Shown: positions 30,548-40,665 of the stretch, in pieces | Numbering within the stretch: the stretch's first letter is position 1 | How the letters are laid out: each line of letters begins with the position of its first letter | From: Picocystis sp. L7 | Taxonomy: Eukaryota > Chlorophyta > Picocystophyceae > Picocystales > Picocystaceae | DNA length: 64,000 bases | NCBI GenBank assembly: GCA_020975725.1 | Contig: QXJR01000007.1 | Location: 769,246 to 833,245 of the forward strand | Reading direction: 5' to 3' | Program-made: the position numbers and the translations under genes | Notes under the pieces: model-generated | Seen by the model: the letters and a program-made list of their open reading frames with translations, nothing else | What the model was told of the DNA's origin: nothing | The model's database searches: none

Positions 30548-32125
30548 TCAGGAATCAGGGAGGACGACACGCTTGACATCCGCCCCCAGGAGACGAAGTT
30601 TCTCGTCCAACCTCTCATAACCTCTGTCCATGTGATGTAGACCTTCAATCGTTGTTGTTCCCTCTGCAGCAAGCCCCGCTAGGAGCAGTGCTGCCCCGGC
30701 ACGCAAGTCCGATGCCTTCACGTGCGTACCCCATAAAGATAATGCACCAACATCCCTACGTCCCGTGACTTCGATCACAGCAGCCTGCCGCTCCAACATG
30801 GCCCCCGGATCGTGATGACCCCCGTCCACGACTGCATGACTACCGGATAACTTAATGTGTGCTCCAAGACGCTGCAACTCTTGCACGTGCTTCATACGGT
30901 TCTCGAACACCGTCTCTCTGACCACGCTGGTCCCATTGGACTGCGTGAGCAGCGCCATGAACTGCGGCTGCATGTCCGTGGGAAACCCTGGAAACGGCAT
31001 GGTGGTGATGTCCGCCGGCCGAAGGACCTCTGCAGGCGTCAGCCTCACACAATCCGGGCCCTCCAAGCTCACCTTGCATCCAATGCTATGCAGCTTCGCA
31101 ATGACCGCCGTGAGGTGTCGAGGGATGACAGGAGAGAGGGTGATCGTGGAGTGCGTGATGGCACCAGCCACTAGGAAGGTGCCCGCTTCGATGCGGTCTG
31201 GAATGACCGCGAATTCGGTCTCATGCAACTTCTTCACGCCGTTGATGGTGATGCAATTCGTCCCTGCACCGCGGACGCAGGCCCCCATGGACACCAGATA
31301 GTTGGCGAGATCCACCACTTCGGGTTCTTGCGCCACGTTTTCTATGGTGGTTTCTCCTTCCGCTAGTGCAGCAGCCATCATGAGCGTTTCGGTGGCTCCA
31401 ACGCTGGGATAATCCATGTAAATCTTGGCGCCCACGAGTCCCCTAGTGGTTGCGTGTACGCACCCGTGTTTGATTTCGATGTGAGCGCCGAGGGCCTCGA
31501 GGCCTCGGACGTGAAGGTCCACGGGCCTGGCTCCAATGTCGCATCCTCCTGGGAGGGGCACGACCGCCTCTTTCAGCCTCGCCAGCAGTGGTCCGAGCAC
31601 GAAGAAGGAAGCACGGAGCGATCTCACGGCGTCTTCGGCAGGCGCAGGGTTGTGGATGCGGCTGGCGTCTACGGTGAGGGAAGCACCCCCTCCCGTCCTC
31701 CTGTCGTCGATTTCGACATCCACCTTGGCTCCGATGGATTCCAGGACGTCGCACATCCTCTTTATGTCTCGCAGCTCCGGCACCATGCGCAGCACGGACG
31801 TGGTACTGCACAGCAGCGTCCCGGCCAGCACGGCCAGCGCGGAGTTTTTGGCCCCGGAGATTCGCGCGTGTCCTTGGAGGACGGACCCTCCGCGCACCTC
31901 GAGTGCTTCTTTCGGCCTCTGATTCCTGGCCACGTGCGTGGGACGCAGCAAGGGGCTGTTCGAGCTCCTGTTCGTTTGCGTCGATGCGTGCGTGGTCCTT
32001 GCACGTGGTTGGGAGGTGGGCGAAGGGGTGCCTGCCAGTTCGCACCGCACGCGTGCGATCCTTCCCTTGGCATGCGGTCCCGCGGCTCTCCCCTCCCACG
32101 CCATCATGGCCCGTCCGAAGGGCAT
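30548..32125 (-). CDS. murA: MurA, UDP-N-acetylglucosamine enolpyruvyl transferase (plastid peptidoglycan)
   Basis: MurA catalyses the first committed step of peptidoglycan synthesis, transferring enolpyruvate from PEP to UDP-GlcNAc. The mature enzyme begins near residue 76 with LEVRGGSVLQGHARISGAKN, containing the substrate-contact Lys-Asn pair. The catalytic cysteine (Cys195, Cys115 in E. coli) is present in PLPGGCDIGARPVDLH. Other conserved blocks are YPSVGATETLMMAA, QEPEVVDLANYL, PDRIEAGTFLVAG, PGFPTDMQPQFMALL, ENRMKHVQEL and DLRAGAALLLAGLAAEG. Total length is 525 residues; the ~75-residue Arg/Ser/Thr-rich N-terminus fits a chloroplast transit peptide. The frame is open and complete with no damage, so the gene is likely functional. 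The start at 32125 is the last good ATG before the domain; upstream frame is GC-rich leader. Confidence 0.96.
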   Translation of the reverse strand: MPFGRAMMAWEGRAAGPHAKGRIARVRCELAGTPSPTSQPRARTTHASTQTNRSSNSPLLRPTHVARNQRPKEALEVRGGSVLQGHARISGAKNSALAVLAGTLLCSTTSVLRMVPELRDIKRMCDVLESIGAKVDVEIDDRRTGGGASLTVDASRIHNPAPAEDAVRSLRASFFVLGPLLARLKEAVVPLPGGCDIGARPVDLHVRGLEALGAHIEIKHGCVHATTRGLVGAKIYMDYPSVGATETLMMAAALAEGETTIENVAQEPEVVDLANYLVSMGACVRGAGTNCITINGVKKLHETEFAVIPDRIEAGTFLVAGAITHSTITLSPVIPRHLTAVIAKLHSIGCKVSLEGPDCVRLTPAEVLRPADITTMPFPGFPTDMQPQFMALLTQSNGTSVVRETVFENRMKHVQELQRLGAHIKLSGSHAVVDGGHHDPGAMLERQAAVIEVTGRRDVGALSLWGTHVKASDLRAGAALLLAGLAAEGTTTIEGLHHMDRGYERLDEKLRLLGADVKRVVLPDS

Positions 32126-33121
32126 GGAAGCGCGTGCACGTGATGTGCGCGTTCGCACACCACTGGGTGCGGTGGAGACGAAGCCCAGGGAAGGATGGGC
32201 TCCACCCACGAAACGGGGAGGGAGAACGGACCCCCTTTTCGAAAACGAGGGAGGATGGAGGGGCGCGAACGGAAGGGGGGGACGGAAGACCCCCCACCCG
32301 AGGATGGGTGGGTGAGGTTCAACGGTAGGGTGGGAGTCCCTCGGAAGGGGAGAAGCAGGAAGGTCGAAGCCAACCCGAAGGGAAAGGGAAAGGGAAAGGG
32401 AAAGGGGACGGGTTCGATCGAATGGGACAGGTCCTTGGGACAACCAAGGACCCACGACCCCGAGATCGAAACGGAACGGATCGGTTTGGCGGGAACAATC
32501 CGACCCAGGATCGTGAGCCCTCCCCGGTTCCATCGATCGGACACCCAACGAAAGGAGACCGGACGACCGATCCCCCCCAACTCCCTTCGACCTTGGAACC
32601 CATCGAAAACCTAGGAGATCCACCACGGGAAAAGGGAGGGACAAATGGGCGGTGCAGAATCGATCCCGGAAAGGGAAGGAGGGGACGTCCACGGTCGCAT
32701 CGTCGTCCACACGATCGTCATCGGGAGGGATGAACCCGGACGGATGTCGACGTGCAAGGATGCGAGGGCAACGACAGGACCCGGTGCGTCCACCCATCCC
32801 CCCCCCCGCTCTCATGAGAGGATGGGAACTCCCCGTGGAACGCAGAAACGCATCGGAACGATCGACCACAGAAACTCCCCGATCGCAGCATCAACAAGGC
32901 CACGAGAAAAAGACGAGCCAACGTCGCGTCGTTGGCAAGCCATCGGAGCCCGTTCGGTCGTTCCCAAATGGCTTGCCCTTCCTTCCTCAACACGTGTGAC
33001 CAAGCTCAATCGCTCGTGGTCCACGCTCCATCCCAGCCACGGGCGACCTCAGCAAATGCAACCTCCGATCTTGGTGTCTTTTTTCCGGGCCTTCCTTCGA
33101 ACGACGCGTAAGGAAACGCAA
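32126..33121. other. MurA upstream region, no gene recognised
   Basis: Contains a TTTTCGAAAACGAGGG box near 32235, a run of four or more GGGAAA units at ~32380-32402 and other purine-rich tracts. Long overlapping frames here have no domain content. Confidence 0.4.
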
Positions 33122-33658
33122 CTACACCTCTCTTGCTTTCACCATCGACTGCGCCGATGGGTAATCGTCCGCAAAAAATGAAGCTAAAAACTCGGTAAAA
33201 CGCTGCAACTGGGAATCTTCTTTGCGAAGGATTGACTTGCAGCACTTGGCGGCATACTCGGGCAAGCGACTCCGATCGCAAAGTTGAAACAAGGCGGGCT
33301 CGACCACGTAGGAAATGACAACAAGCCCCCCCCCTTGCCGGATGGGAACGCGCAGGGGATTGGCTAAAACACCCGTTTTTTCGAGGTGCTTCAACTTAAT
33401 TTGGTCGGTTTCCGTGCACAACGGGATGGAGCAACGGACGAGGAAGTGAACCCCAACGACGTGTTTCAAAGCTTTCTTGGAGGCATGCTCGACAAAACCC
33501 GACCCCTCGTTCTTTTGCAAACGCCGAGTTATGGACACATCGGAGAAATGAGTGCCACATCGGGGTCGAAGAAGACCAATGTGGATTGCATGCATGGGCG
33601 GGGCTGATAGACAAATGGTTGATGAAGAGACGCCGCATGGAGACTTCGCGTCATCCAT
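33122..33658 (-). CDS. Hypothetical protein (uncertain)
   Basis: A 178-codon frame gives a product with balanced composition and helix-like segments (HVVGVHFLVRCSIPLC, GGLVVISYVVEPALFQLCDR, LQRFTEFLASFFADDYPSAQ). No domain, signal or family is recognised, and an intron in the 5' part is possible. It lies in a region of falling GC between MurA and LHCB5. It may be a genuine lineage-specific gene or a chance open frame. Confidence 0.3.
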   Translation of the reverse strand: MDDAKSPCGVSSSTICLSAPPMHAIHIGLLRPRCGTHFSDVSITRRLQKNEGSGFVEHASKKALKHVVGVHFLVRCSIPLCTETDQIKLKHLEKTGVLANPLRVPIRQGGGLVVISYVVEPALFQLCDRSRLPEYAAKCCKSILRKEDSQLQRFTEFLASFFADDYPSAQSMVKAREV

Positions 33659-34418
33659 GCGAAGAGGACATGCGTGTTTTAGCGAGACAGGAGAGTCAAG
33701 CGAAAGCGCTCATGGCGAACCTCCTACTTGCTATTGGCATCGAGCGTGCCCGTCACGATCCACGTCACCATTGCGTTTTCGACCTTCCGCTGTTTCCACT
33801 TCCACCGCTTTACGGCACCCTACTCCATCGCGGGCAGACGCTTCGTTGACATTCGCCGCAACCGTGGTCTCGTATTGTCCTTGCGCATCTCACCTATTCC
33901 GAACGTCTCGTATCGCTTGAATCTGTTTCGTTCTTTGTTTCGGGGGCATGGCCCTTGGCCCCGGTTCACGGCCCCGGTTTCGCGGTTTCGGTTCGAACCG
34001 GGGATTCGTTGGGTGATGGACGGGGAAACCCGTCTTCGTCGGGGGTTCTGACGACGATGCTCTGGTTGATGGAACAAGGCTCCATGGAACCCAGATCTGG
34101 GGGAGGGTGAGGGGGGGAGAAGGGATGTTGGGAACGCGTCCTGATTGGTCGAAACCCACAGAGCGGATTTCGGATCGGGGGAAACCTCTGCAGGCCCTGC
34201 TCCGTCCTTCGGTTTTCTGTCGGTCCCTCCAGGGACGTCCATTCGGCTTGCCACCGTAGCTGCCGAGGACGCCTATCCGCAGCCGTACGGGTACGGGTCC
34301 GTCTTACGTTGCGGGGGGGTCAGGGGGGCAACGGACTGGACCTGGCCACAGCACGCCGTTCCTCGCCAGCTTCAGAAGCGCTTGTCTCGTCCGCCGCCGT
34401 CCCGCCTCTCCTCTCGCC
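33659..34418. other. LHCB5 upstream region
   Basis: No coding sequence is recognised. A GGTTTCGGTTCGAACCGGGG element near 33985 and TTCCGAACG-type elements lie within 450 bases of the LHCB5 start. Confidence 0.4.
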
Positions 34419-35327
34419 ATGGCTTGCAACACGATGGCACGCAGCGGGTTCCTCGGAGGAGCCGTGACGCAACGCACGGCTTCCAAGCACAGCTCCCGCA
34501 CCGCGGTCTGCGTCGAAGCTCGGAAGACGGGAAAGAAGAAGGCTCCCACCAAGACCACCTCCTCCAAGAAGGCTGGATGGTTGGGCAAGGAAGATACCTT
34601 CAACTTTTCCAAGTACTACGGTCCTGACCGCCAGCTGTTCTTGCCTGGAGGGCTGCTCGATCCCAACGACGTGCCCGATTACCTCAACGGAGAGCTCCCT
34701 GGAGACTACGGATACGATCCTCTCGGACTCGGCAAGGACGGCGGTGTGGACAAGTACCAGGCCTACGAGGTGATCCATGCACGTTGGGCCATGCTTGGAG
34801 CTGCTGGGTGCATCATTCCCGAAGGTCTCGCCGCCAACGGTGCGGACATCAAGGGGGCGACCTGGTTCGAGACCGGTGCCGCCATGTTGAACGGCGGAAC
34901 CCTCAACTACTTCGCGGTGCCATTTGGTCTGATCGACAACAAGCTGCCGTTGTTCGCCGTCGTCGCCATCGAGGTGGCCCTGATGGGAGCTGCTGAGAAT
35001 TATCGCCGCACTGGAACGGGGCCAGCTGGGTACGCGCCGGGTGTTGGCAAGTTCGACTCTTCCGTCTTTGACGGTGCCGATCCCCTGTATCCTGGTGGAC
35101 CGTTGGACCCCTTCAACCTCGCATCGGATCCTGATGTGGCCGCACAGCTCAAGGTGAAGGAAATCAAGAACGGACGCCTGGCTATGGTGGCCATGCTGGG
35201 TTTTGCAGTGCAAGCACTTGTGACCGGCGAGGGTCCTTACGCCAACTGGTCTCAGCACGTGGCCGATCCCTTCGGCTACAACCTTCTTACCATTTTGGGA
35301 GACGGCGACCGCGTGCCCACTCTGTAA
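34419..35327 (+). CDS. LHCB5: Chlorophyll a/b-binding protein CP26 (Lhcb5-type)
   Basis: A ~40-residue Ser/Thr/Lys-rich plastid transit peptide precedes [40 protein letters not shown] and helix [21 protein letters not shown], with the chlorophyll-ligand ExxHxRWAMLG motif. Helix C is [14 protein letters not shown]-like ([16 protein letters not shown]) and helix A is [20 protein letters not shown]. The CP26 C-terminus SDPFGxNLLT is present as [13 protein letters not shown] with a terminal PTL. CP26 is the minor monomeric photosystem II antenna linking LHCII trimers to the core. The GPDRxLFLP N-terminal block and the PTL end place it with Lhcb5 rather than LhcbM or CP29, which fixes the organism in the green lineage. 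The 302-residue gene is intact and intronless. Confidence 0.95.
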   Translation: MACNTMARSGFLGGAVTQRTASKHSSRTAVCVEARKTGKKKAPTKTTSSKKAGWLGKEDTFNFSKYYGPDRQLFLPGGLLDPNDVPDYLNGELPGDYGYDPLGLGKDGGVDKYQAYEVIHARWAMLGAAGCIIPEGLAANGADIKGATWFETGAAMLNGGTLNYFAVPFGLIDNKLPLFAVVAIEVALMGAAENYRRTGTGPAGYAPGVGKFDSSVFDGADPLYPGGPLDPFNLASDPDVAAQLKVKEIKNGRLAMVAMLGFAVQALVTGEGPYANWSQHVADPFGYNLLTILGDGDRVPTL

Positions 35328-35611
35328 AGCGACGGGTCGGCCATTACAATCACATAAATGGGTCTCCTTGAGTTGTAAGCGATCCCTCCTTCGATGGCGG
35401 TGAGGTGTTCCACTTTTACACCGTGTTTCTCCATGGTTCTACGCTGCACCGTTCCTATGCGCACGTGGGTGCCGAGCATCCGTCGTGTCTTCCGTGGAGA
35501 TGCACCAACCTGGGTGCGCAGGGCGTTGTCCCCTCCATCGAGGTCGTTGCACCCCCAGGGGGACGAGTGGGCACGTGGCGGACACACGTCCCTACTACGT
35601 CGTACACGCCC

Positions 35612-36481
35612 ATGGCGGTGCGAGCAGCGCATTGGAACCGCGCCAGGAGGTGTGCGGTGGTGACGATGAGCTCTGCAGCACGTGCCGGTGGACAAGGGAA
35701 AGCGACGGAGAAACCCACGCGACCCACCGTCGGCGAAGAGTGCCGGACCATCGTCCGAAACGCCACCTTCGGCGTGTTGAGCACGATCAGCGCTTCGGAA
35801 CCCAGCGGATTTCCCGTGGGAAGCGTCGTGGCTTATGCTGGCGACGAGAAGGGAAGGCCGCTGATGTTCCTCAGCACGCTCTCGAAGCACACGCGGGACC
35901 TCCAAGTGGACGACAAGGCGTCCCTCACCGTCGCGACGGGCCTGGGGAGCGCCGAAGACGCACGCGTCACGCTCGTCGGACCGGTCAAACGCGTGGAAGA
36001 CAGCCAAGAGGTGCAACGCATCCGGGAAAGGTTTGCCCAAGCGCATCCGGATGCGTTCTGGATCGACTTTGGAGACTTTCAACCGCACCGAATGGAACGT
36101 GTGTTGCAGGCAAGGTTCGTAGGAGGGTTCGCCCGAGCAGGAACCGCAAGTGAAGAGGATTACCTCCATGCCATGCCCGATCCTGTTGCCCAATTCACGG
36201 GACCAGTAGCCAAGCATATGAACGAGGACCACGAAACGCAGACCATACTGTGCGTCAAACACTTCTGTGACGTGGATGCCGAGTCTGCGAAGATCGTCGC
36301 GCTGGACCGCCTAGGCATGGACGTGCAGGTCAGCTACGATGGATCCACTCACCGCGTTCGGCTGCCCTTCCTGCATCCTGCGGAGGATCGCAAGGCCATC
36401 AAGGATCGCATCGTGGAATTGATCAAGATCGCAACTGCTGCGTTGGCAGAGACCTTGGAAGACCCCCAGCAGTCGTCCTGA
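35612..36481 (+). CDS. GluTR-binding-protein / HugZ-like split-barrel protein (DUF2470)
   Basis: The N-terminal ~45 residues (MAVRAAHWNRARRCAVVTMS...) look like a plastid transit peptide. A pyridoxamine-oxidase-like split barrel follows: CRTIVRNATFGVLSTIS, GFPVGSVVAYAGDEKGRP, MFLSTLSKHTRDLQVDDKAS and RVTLVGPVKRVED. The C-terminal DUF2470 region contains AKHMNEDHETQTILCVKHFC and the RLGMDVQVSYDGSTHRVRLP strand pair. This two-part layout matches plant glutamyl-tRNA reductase-binding protein, which holds GluTR at the thylakoid for heme synthesis, and bacterial HugZ heme oxygenases. Total is 289 residues. Whether it binds heme or GluTR cannot be told from sequence. The start is the first ATG of the frame and suits the targeting peptide. 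Confidence 0.82.
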   Translation: MAVRAAHWNRARRCAVVTMSSAARAGGQGKATEKPTRPTVGEECRTIVRNATFGVLSTISASEPSGFPVGSVVAYAGDEKGRPLMFLSTLSKHTRDLQVDDKASLTVATGLGSAEDARVTLVGPVKRVEDSQEVQRIRERFAQAHPDAFWIDFGDFQPHRMERVLQARFVGGFARAGTASEEDYLHAMPDPVAQFTGPVAKHMNEDHETQTILCVKHFCDVDAESAKIVALDRLGMDVQVSYDGSTHRVRLPFLHPAEDRKAIKDRIVELIKIATAALAETLEDPQQSS

Positions 36482-37815
36482 AGTCCTTCTTAATGGACGC
36501 AGCGGGTAGATCACAGGAACGGATTCGCTCTTCAGGCAGAAAAGTAATTGTCGCTGGCTCTCTTGTTTGATTGATCTACATCTGTGCACAACACGAGCGT
36601 GCTAATTTTGATTGACTGGGGATAAGGAAGACTGGTTGGGATCGTCTTGTTCGTCGAGCGATGCCCGAGTATCCAAAGAGCAAGATTGTGGCGGTTGCTG
36701 GAAAGGAGTGCATGGGGCCAGGGTGGAGAAGCCAACGACCCTTCCTGAAGGATTCCTACTCTTTCCCGATCGTATGTCAATATTCCTGCCTGTGGTGGTC
36801 GGAGGCTGGATCAAGCAACCCGTCAGCATTGTCCACGATGATGCCACCGCTTGTATTTTTGTCTGATCTGGGGCCTATGTTACAGGCAGAAGTAGAAAAT
36901 TGGGAGTGAAATAAAGAATATGTACTTACTCAAAGCAATCTCGGTTCCCAATGAAGTATTGAAAGCATAACAGCGAAAAGAAAAGGGCAGTGTTCCATAT
37001 AAGTTTCACGCAGTACCAAACACGCAAGTCTAGAATCATCATTCACTTGCCCATGGGGCGGTTGGATGTAAGAGGCGTGTTTCGATCAATCCAAGCGACG
37101 CAACTTAGCCCGAAAAGTCAGTCGATGGGCATGCCCATCACGGTATACAAAACGGCACGAAAAAGCAATTGCTTTCCATAGGAGAGGTTGGGCCTCTTCG
37201 AGGATTTGGCCATCTACACATAACGACCACGTCCACGCCTCAAAGAAGCAGCGAAGATCGGTGTCCGTCAATACTTGAAGTTATTGTTATCGCACGTTCA
37301 AGTACATCCTATCCTCTACACTACCCATGACGTCTTGAGCGAGCCAAAGGGTTGGATACGCAAAGGTGCGCAACGGAGGTAAGGCCGTGGGGTGGAAGGG
37401 TCACCCTGCACGGCACTCGGCAATCCTTGGAGCCTCAGAACGAATGGTGGGATACCTGAGAGATGGTGTCACTTAAGACGAAACTTCGGTCGCATTTTCT
37501 TGTTTGCACCTTGCCAACAGTCATATTTGTGGCGCTTGCGCGCCCACCTCCTTTTCCTGTGGCGCGAAGACGACGAGGGTGGTGGCGTCGGCGTGCGTTC
37601 GCGCTCGTTCGCTCGTGCGTTCGTGTCGCCGCGGTGCTCGAGACCGTTGGGCGGAACGTTGAGGAACGTTGTTGTTTTCTCGTTCCCCTCCGCCGCAATT
37701 AATATTACATCTTAACTCCATTGGGGAATCCGCCCGTGGCTAAGCCACGTATTTATCCGGTTCATCGGCCACAGAGCCCTTATTAGAAAGGGGGACAAAC
37801 CGGTCCCTATTCGGG
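36482..37815. other. AT-richer transition into the subtelomere
   Basis: Base composition drops noticeably after 36.5 kb. Frames are short and no gene, RNA or repeat is recognised. This marks the boundary between the gene-dense arm and the transposon-rich end. Confidence 0.45.
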
Positions 37816-38259
37816 TTAGTCCTGGCCCTGCATCCGCCTAGGGACATGGCTAAGGAGGACGTCCCAGTGAGGGGAAGGCAAGGGCCTTCCTTGGGCATCC
37901 GAGAATATTCCCTCATGCCTCCCTAGTACCTCCTGGTAGGTAGCGAGATGCTGCAAGCGAGGGAACCAGGGAGCCTTTGGCCAATGCGGAGTGATCATGG
38001 TCACAAGGGCTCTAGGTTCGGCCTCCAGCTTGCCTATCACGGAGTCAATGAGGCAACAGGGTGGGTGTGCCCATAGGTTGCCAAGACTAGCCCAGTCTTG
38101 GGCGAGAGCATTGGTCTCCCGTGTAAAGAAGGCCGGACATTGGGCATTGTTTGGCGAGGCAAACAAGTCCCAAGTGAATGGCCCGAATATAATTGAGAAC
38201 CTCTCAAAGGCCTCACGATTGAGTGCATATTCCTCATCGTCGAAGGACAACCTCGGCAA
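37816..38259 (-). mobile_element. DIRS-like retrotransposon remnant (RNase H region)
   Basis: The 147-codon minus-strand frame contains FGPFTWDLFASPNNAQCPAF, then DWASLGNLWAHPPCCLIDSV and a TPHWPKAPWFPRLQHL end. This succession (DLFASxxNAQ, then WAxPPxxLI, then PxWPxAPWFP) is typical of the RNase H/C-terminal region of DIRS/PAT-like tyrosine-recombinase retroelements. No reverse transcriptase or recombinase is seen next to it, so this is a fragment. Surrounding sequence to 38300 shows no terminal repeats. Confidence 0.6.
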
Positions 38260-40344
38260 GACAGGTGTCTCGAGAGGGCTGGGCGCAACATATTCAACTT
38301 AAAGGGTCAATAGTTTGCAACATGACACCTTGCCACGCGATCACAAGGAAACTTGTTTTTGTCTTTCCAAACCTAAAAAAACACAAATGGGTCAATGTGA
38401 GGAAACATAGAATGCATCAACAGTCAAGTAGGAAGTGCAAGACGAAGAAGCTTCGGTTTGAAGGAAGTCTTTGTCGTTCGTTGAGATGGCCTTCTCGCAA
38501 AATCCAATGGTGTTCGAAAAGACGATGAGAGAGAATTACTTCCTCTTTGAGGGCCCCGCTTTCAAAGCTTCCTCGATCAAAAACATTCTTGTGCCGAGAT
38601 CAACCACAACCTTGCTTGGAGTTTGTATGTAGAAAGGCAACATCCATTTGCATAAGAAAGGGGCATGGGGGCAGAGGATGCGTTGGTACATCTCGAAGTT
38701 TAGCCTCGATGCATGAAATGGGAACGATCGCCTCGATAAAGTGAGGGCTTTCTTGAGCAAGGAGCGTCCTAGATATCGGCGATGTGCCTGCCCATTCGGA
38801 AGAGGGTTGGGCTTTCTACACTGGAATACCTTTTGCGTCGTCAAGCCGTTCCACTGGAAGCCGCCTCCTTGAGCATTGATGATGCGAACAAGGGAAGCGA
38901 TTGAAGGTCTACACAAGCTCACAACGAAGAAGCAACGAGTCAAGCCATTGGTGCACATTGACCGAGCCTTGCGATTTCATGTAGAAGCATTCACAACGAA
39001 ATGGTAGATCCACGTTGTTGGTCGAGGAGGTGCCGAATCTTTAAGAGAACGAAAACGAAGAGCAGCACGGTGGTGGGGCCGGATTACTACCTACAACTCA
39101 GTACACCATTGATTGGAGTGCGCGTTGGCTTCGGTGCTCAAATGAACGACTCGCCTAAGTGGGGATCCACAAATTTAAATCATGCTTTCCTGCTATTACG
39201 ACACGAACGTTTGGGGTGCGATCGAAGAGCGAATCCTTGAGCCGTATAAAGTGGGCGTCCGAGGGAGGTTGCAGTGAAACCATCCGAGTGATAACCCTTG
39301 TCGGCGGAGGGTCGTGCTCCCAACCTTGCGTGGCGTCCCCACGCTAGCAATATCCCACCCTCGGATATCGGCTCAATCAAACCCTATCGAATTTTTCTTG
39401 TGCTAAGGCTCAAGCGACAACTGTCCGTGTCTTACATGAGTTGGCCTCAACTAGTCTTACCAAACGTCAGGAAAGCTCTGGCCGACTACATATGTCGAAT
39501 TATAACAACATTGCACAACCGAAAAGGGATGAGAATTGCGAGGAAGCAGACCAAGGACTGGCGATTTAAATGAAGAGTTGCAGTGGCACGGCACTAGGAG
39601 CAATGTTGTGCGTTTTGCATGAATGGTGACTTTATTCGACCCCCGTACCTCCAAACCAGTCACACACATTCAGTGCAAATTGTTTTCTTGCGCGATGAGG
39701 GCATGTTCATTTTTCGCACCCCCAAGTCATTCGCAAGCATTCATCCGATGTATTGAGGGCTCATCCTGGGGCAAACATCCTTCCGACAGTGAACGAAAAA
39801 CTTCATCGATCGATAAACCGAACAAGAAGAAAAAGCTTGTCGATCGAGGTCAAGCGAATTGTTGGGACATGTACGTGAGTTGTGGCTATCCTTCATCTTT
39901 CCGCGAGGCACTAGGCACGCTAGAAAAACACATCGACGCACATCTCATACTCGAGAATTTTCGGAAATTCGACCTGTGGAGATCCTTGGTTGTTCCCGAG
40001 CAGTGCTCGCATTCTTGCTTGGGTATGGCGCTTAACGCCGTGGGACATTGTGTCCGAGAACGTAGCAAATCGTGATGAATGCGAAACATCACGATAGGTT
40101 TCCTTCGCTCGAACACGCAATCTTGCTAAGTTTGCTTGGATGCCCACGAGCTTTGTCCTCCACATGTGTGAGTGGAATCGGGAGACCGATCCCTTTCGTT
40201 CCAAGCACGTCCGTGTGTTTCCTCCGGAATTCCGAGACGCGAGAATGGTTTCGTTCGGTGAGCCCCGGGGGGCTACAACGGGCTTCATCAGAAGGCCCCT
40301 GGTATACCCATCCCTTTCCTTTGGGGATGGGTTGGAGCAGCAGG
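38260..40344. other. 2-kb AT-richer subtelomeric stretch, no gene recognised
   Basis: Only short frames occur. A 140-codon minus frame (38958-38536) has protein-like composition but no recognised family. The copia element begins just beyond. Confidence 0.4.
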
Positions 40345-40349
40345 GAAAC
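40345..40349. other. copia target-site duplication, left (GAAAC)
   Basis: GAAAC directly precedes the left LTR and the same GAAAC at 45385-45389 directly follows the right LTR. Confidence 0.93.
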
Positions 40350-40665
40350 TGTTGAAAGGATCTGCTGTTTAACCGCAAGGTTAACAGGCAGCGTTGGAGG
40401 ACCTGGGTTCGTGAAGGTCCTTGGGAGTTCGGAGCACGGAGGTGCACGGAGGAGCGAGGTTGGAAAGAGTGTGTGGCATGCATTCAAGGCGTGGCCCCTT
40501 GGGCCCTAATAGCCGCCACAATGCCTACGTGGCATTGTGGATAGGGTATCCTATCCACAGCCGCCGCCGAACGTGCGGCTGTCCTGGTCGGAAGGGACGA
40601 CCTGCACGACCAGTCCCATAGAGAATAAACTCCATAGAACTGGTCCTGTACTTAACTTTTCAATA
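40350..40665 (-). repeat. copia 3' LTR
   Basis: 316 bp, apparently identical to 45069-45384. It is the 3' LTR because the element is transcribed leftward. Confidence 0.93.

Noticed and set aside
32126-32869. N-terminal extension of the MurA frame by ~250 residues
   Set aside because: Low-complexity Pro/Phe/Leu sequence from the GGGAAA-rich leader; the ATG at 32125 already gives a normal transit peptide.
40421-40621. 66-codon frame duplicated at 45140-45340
   Set aside because: Inside both copia LTRs.
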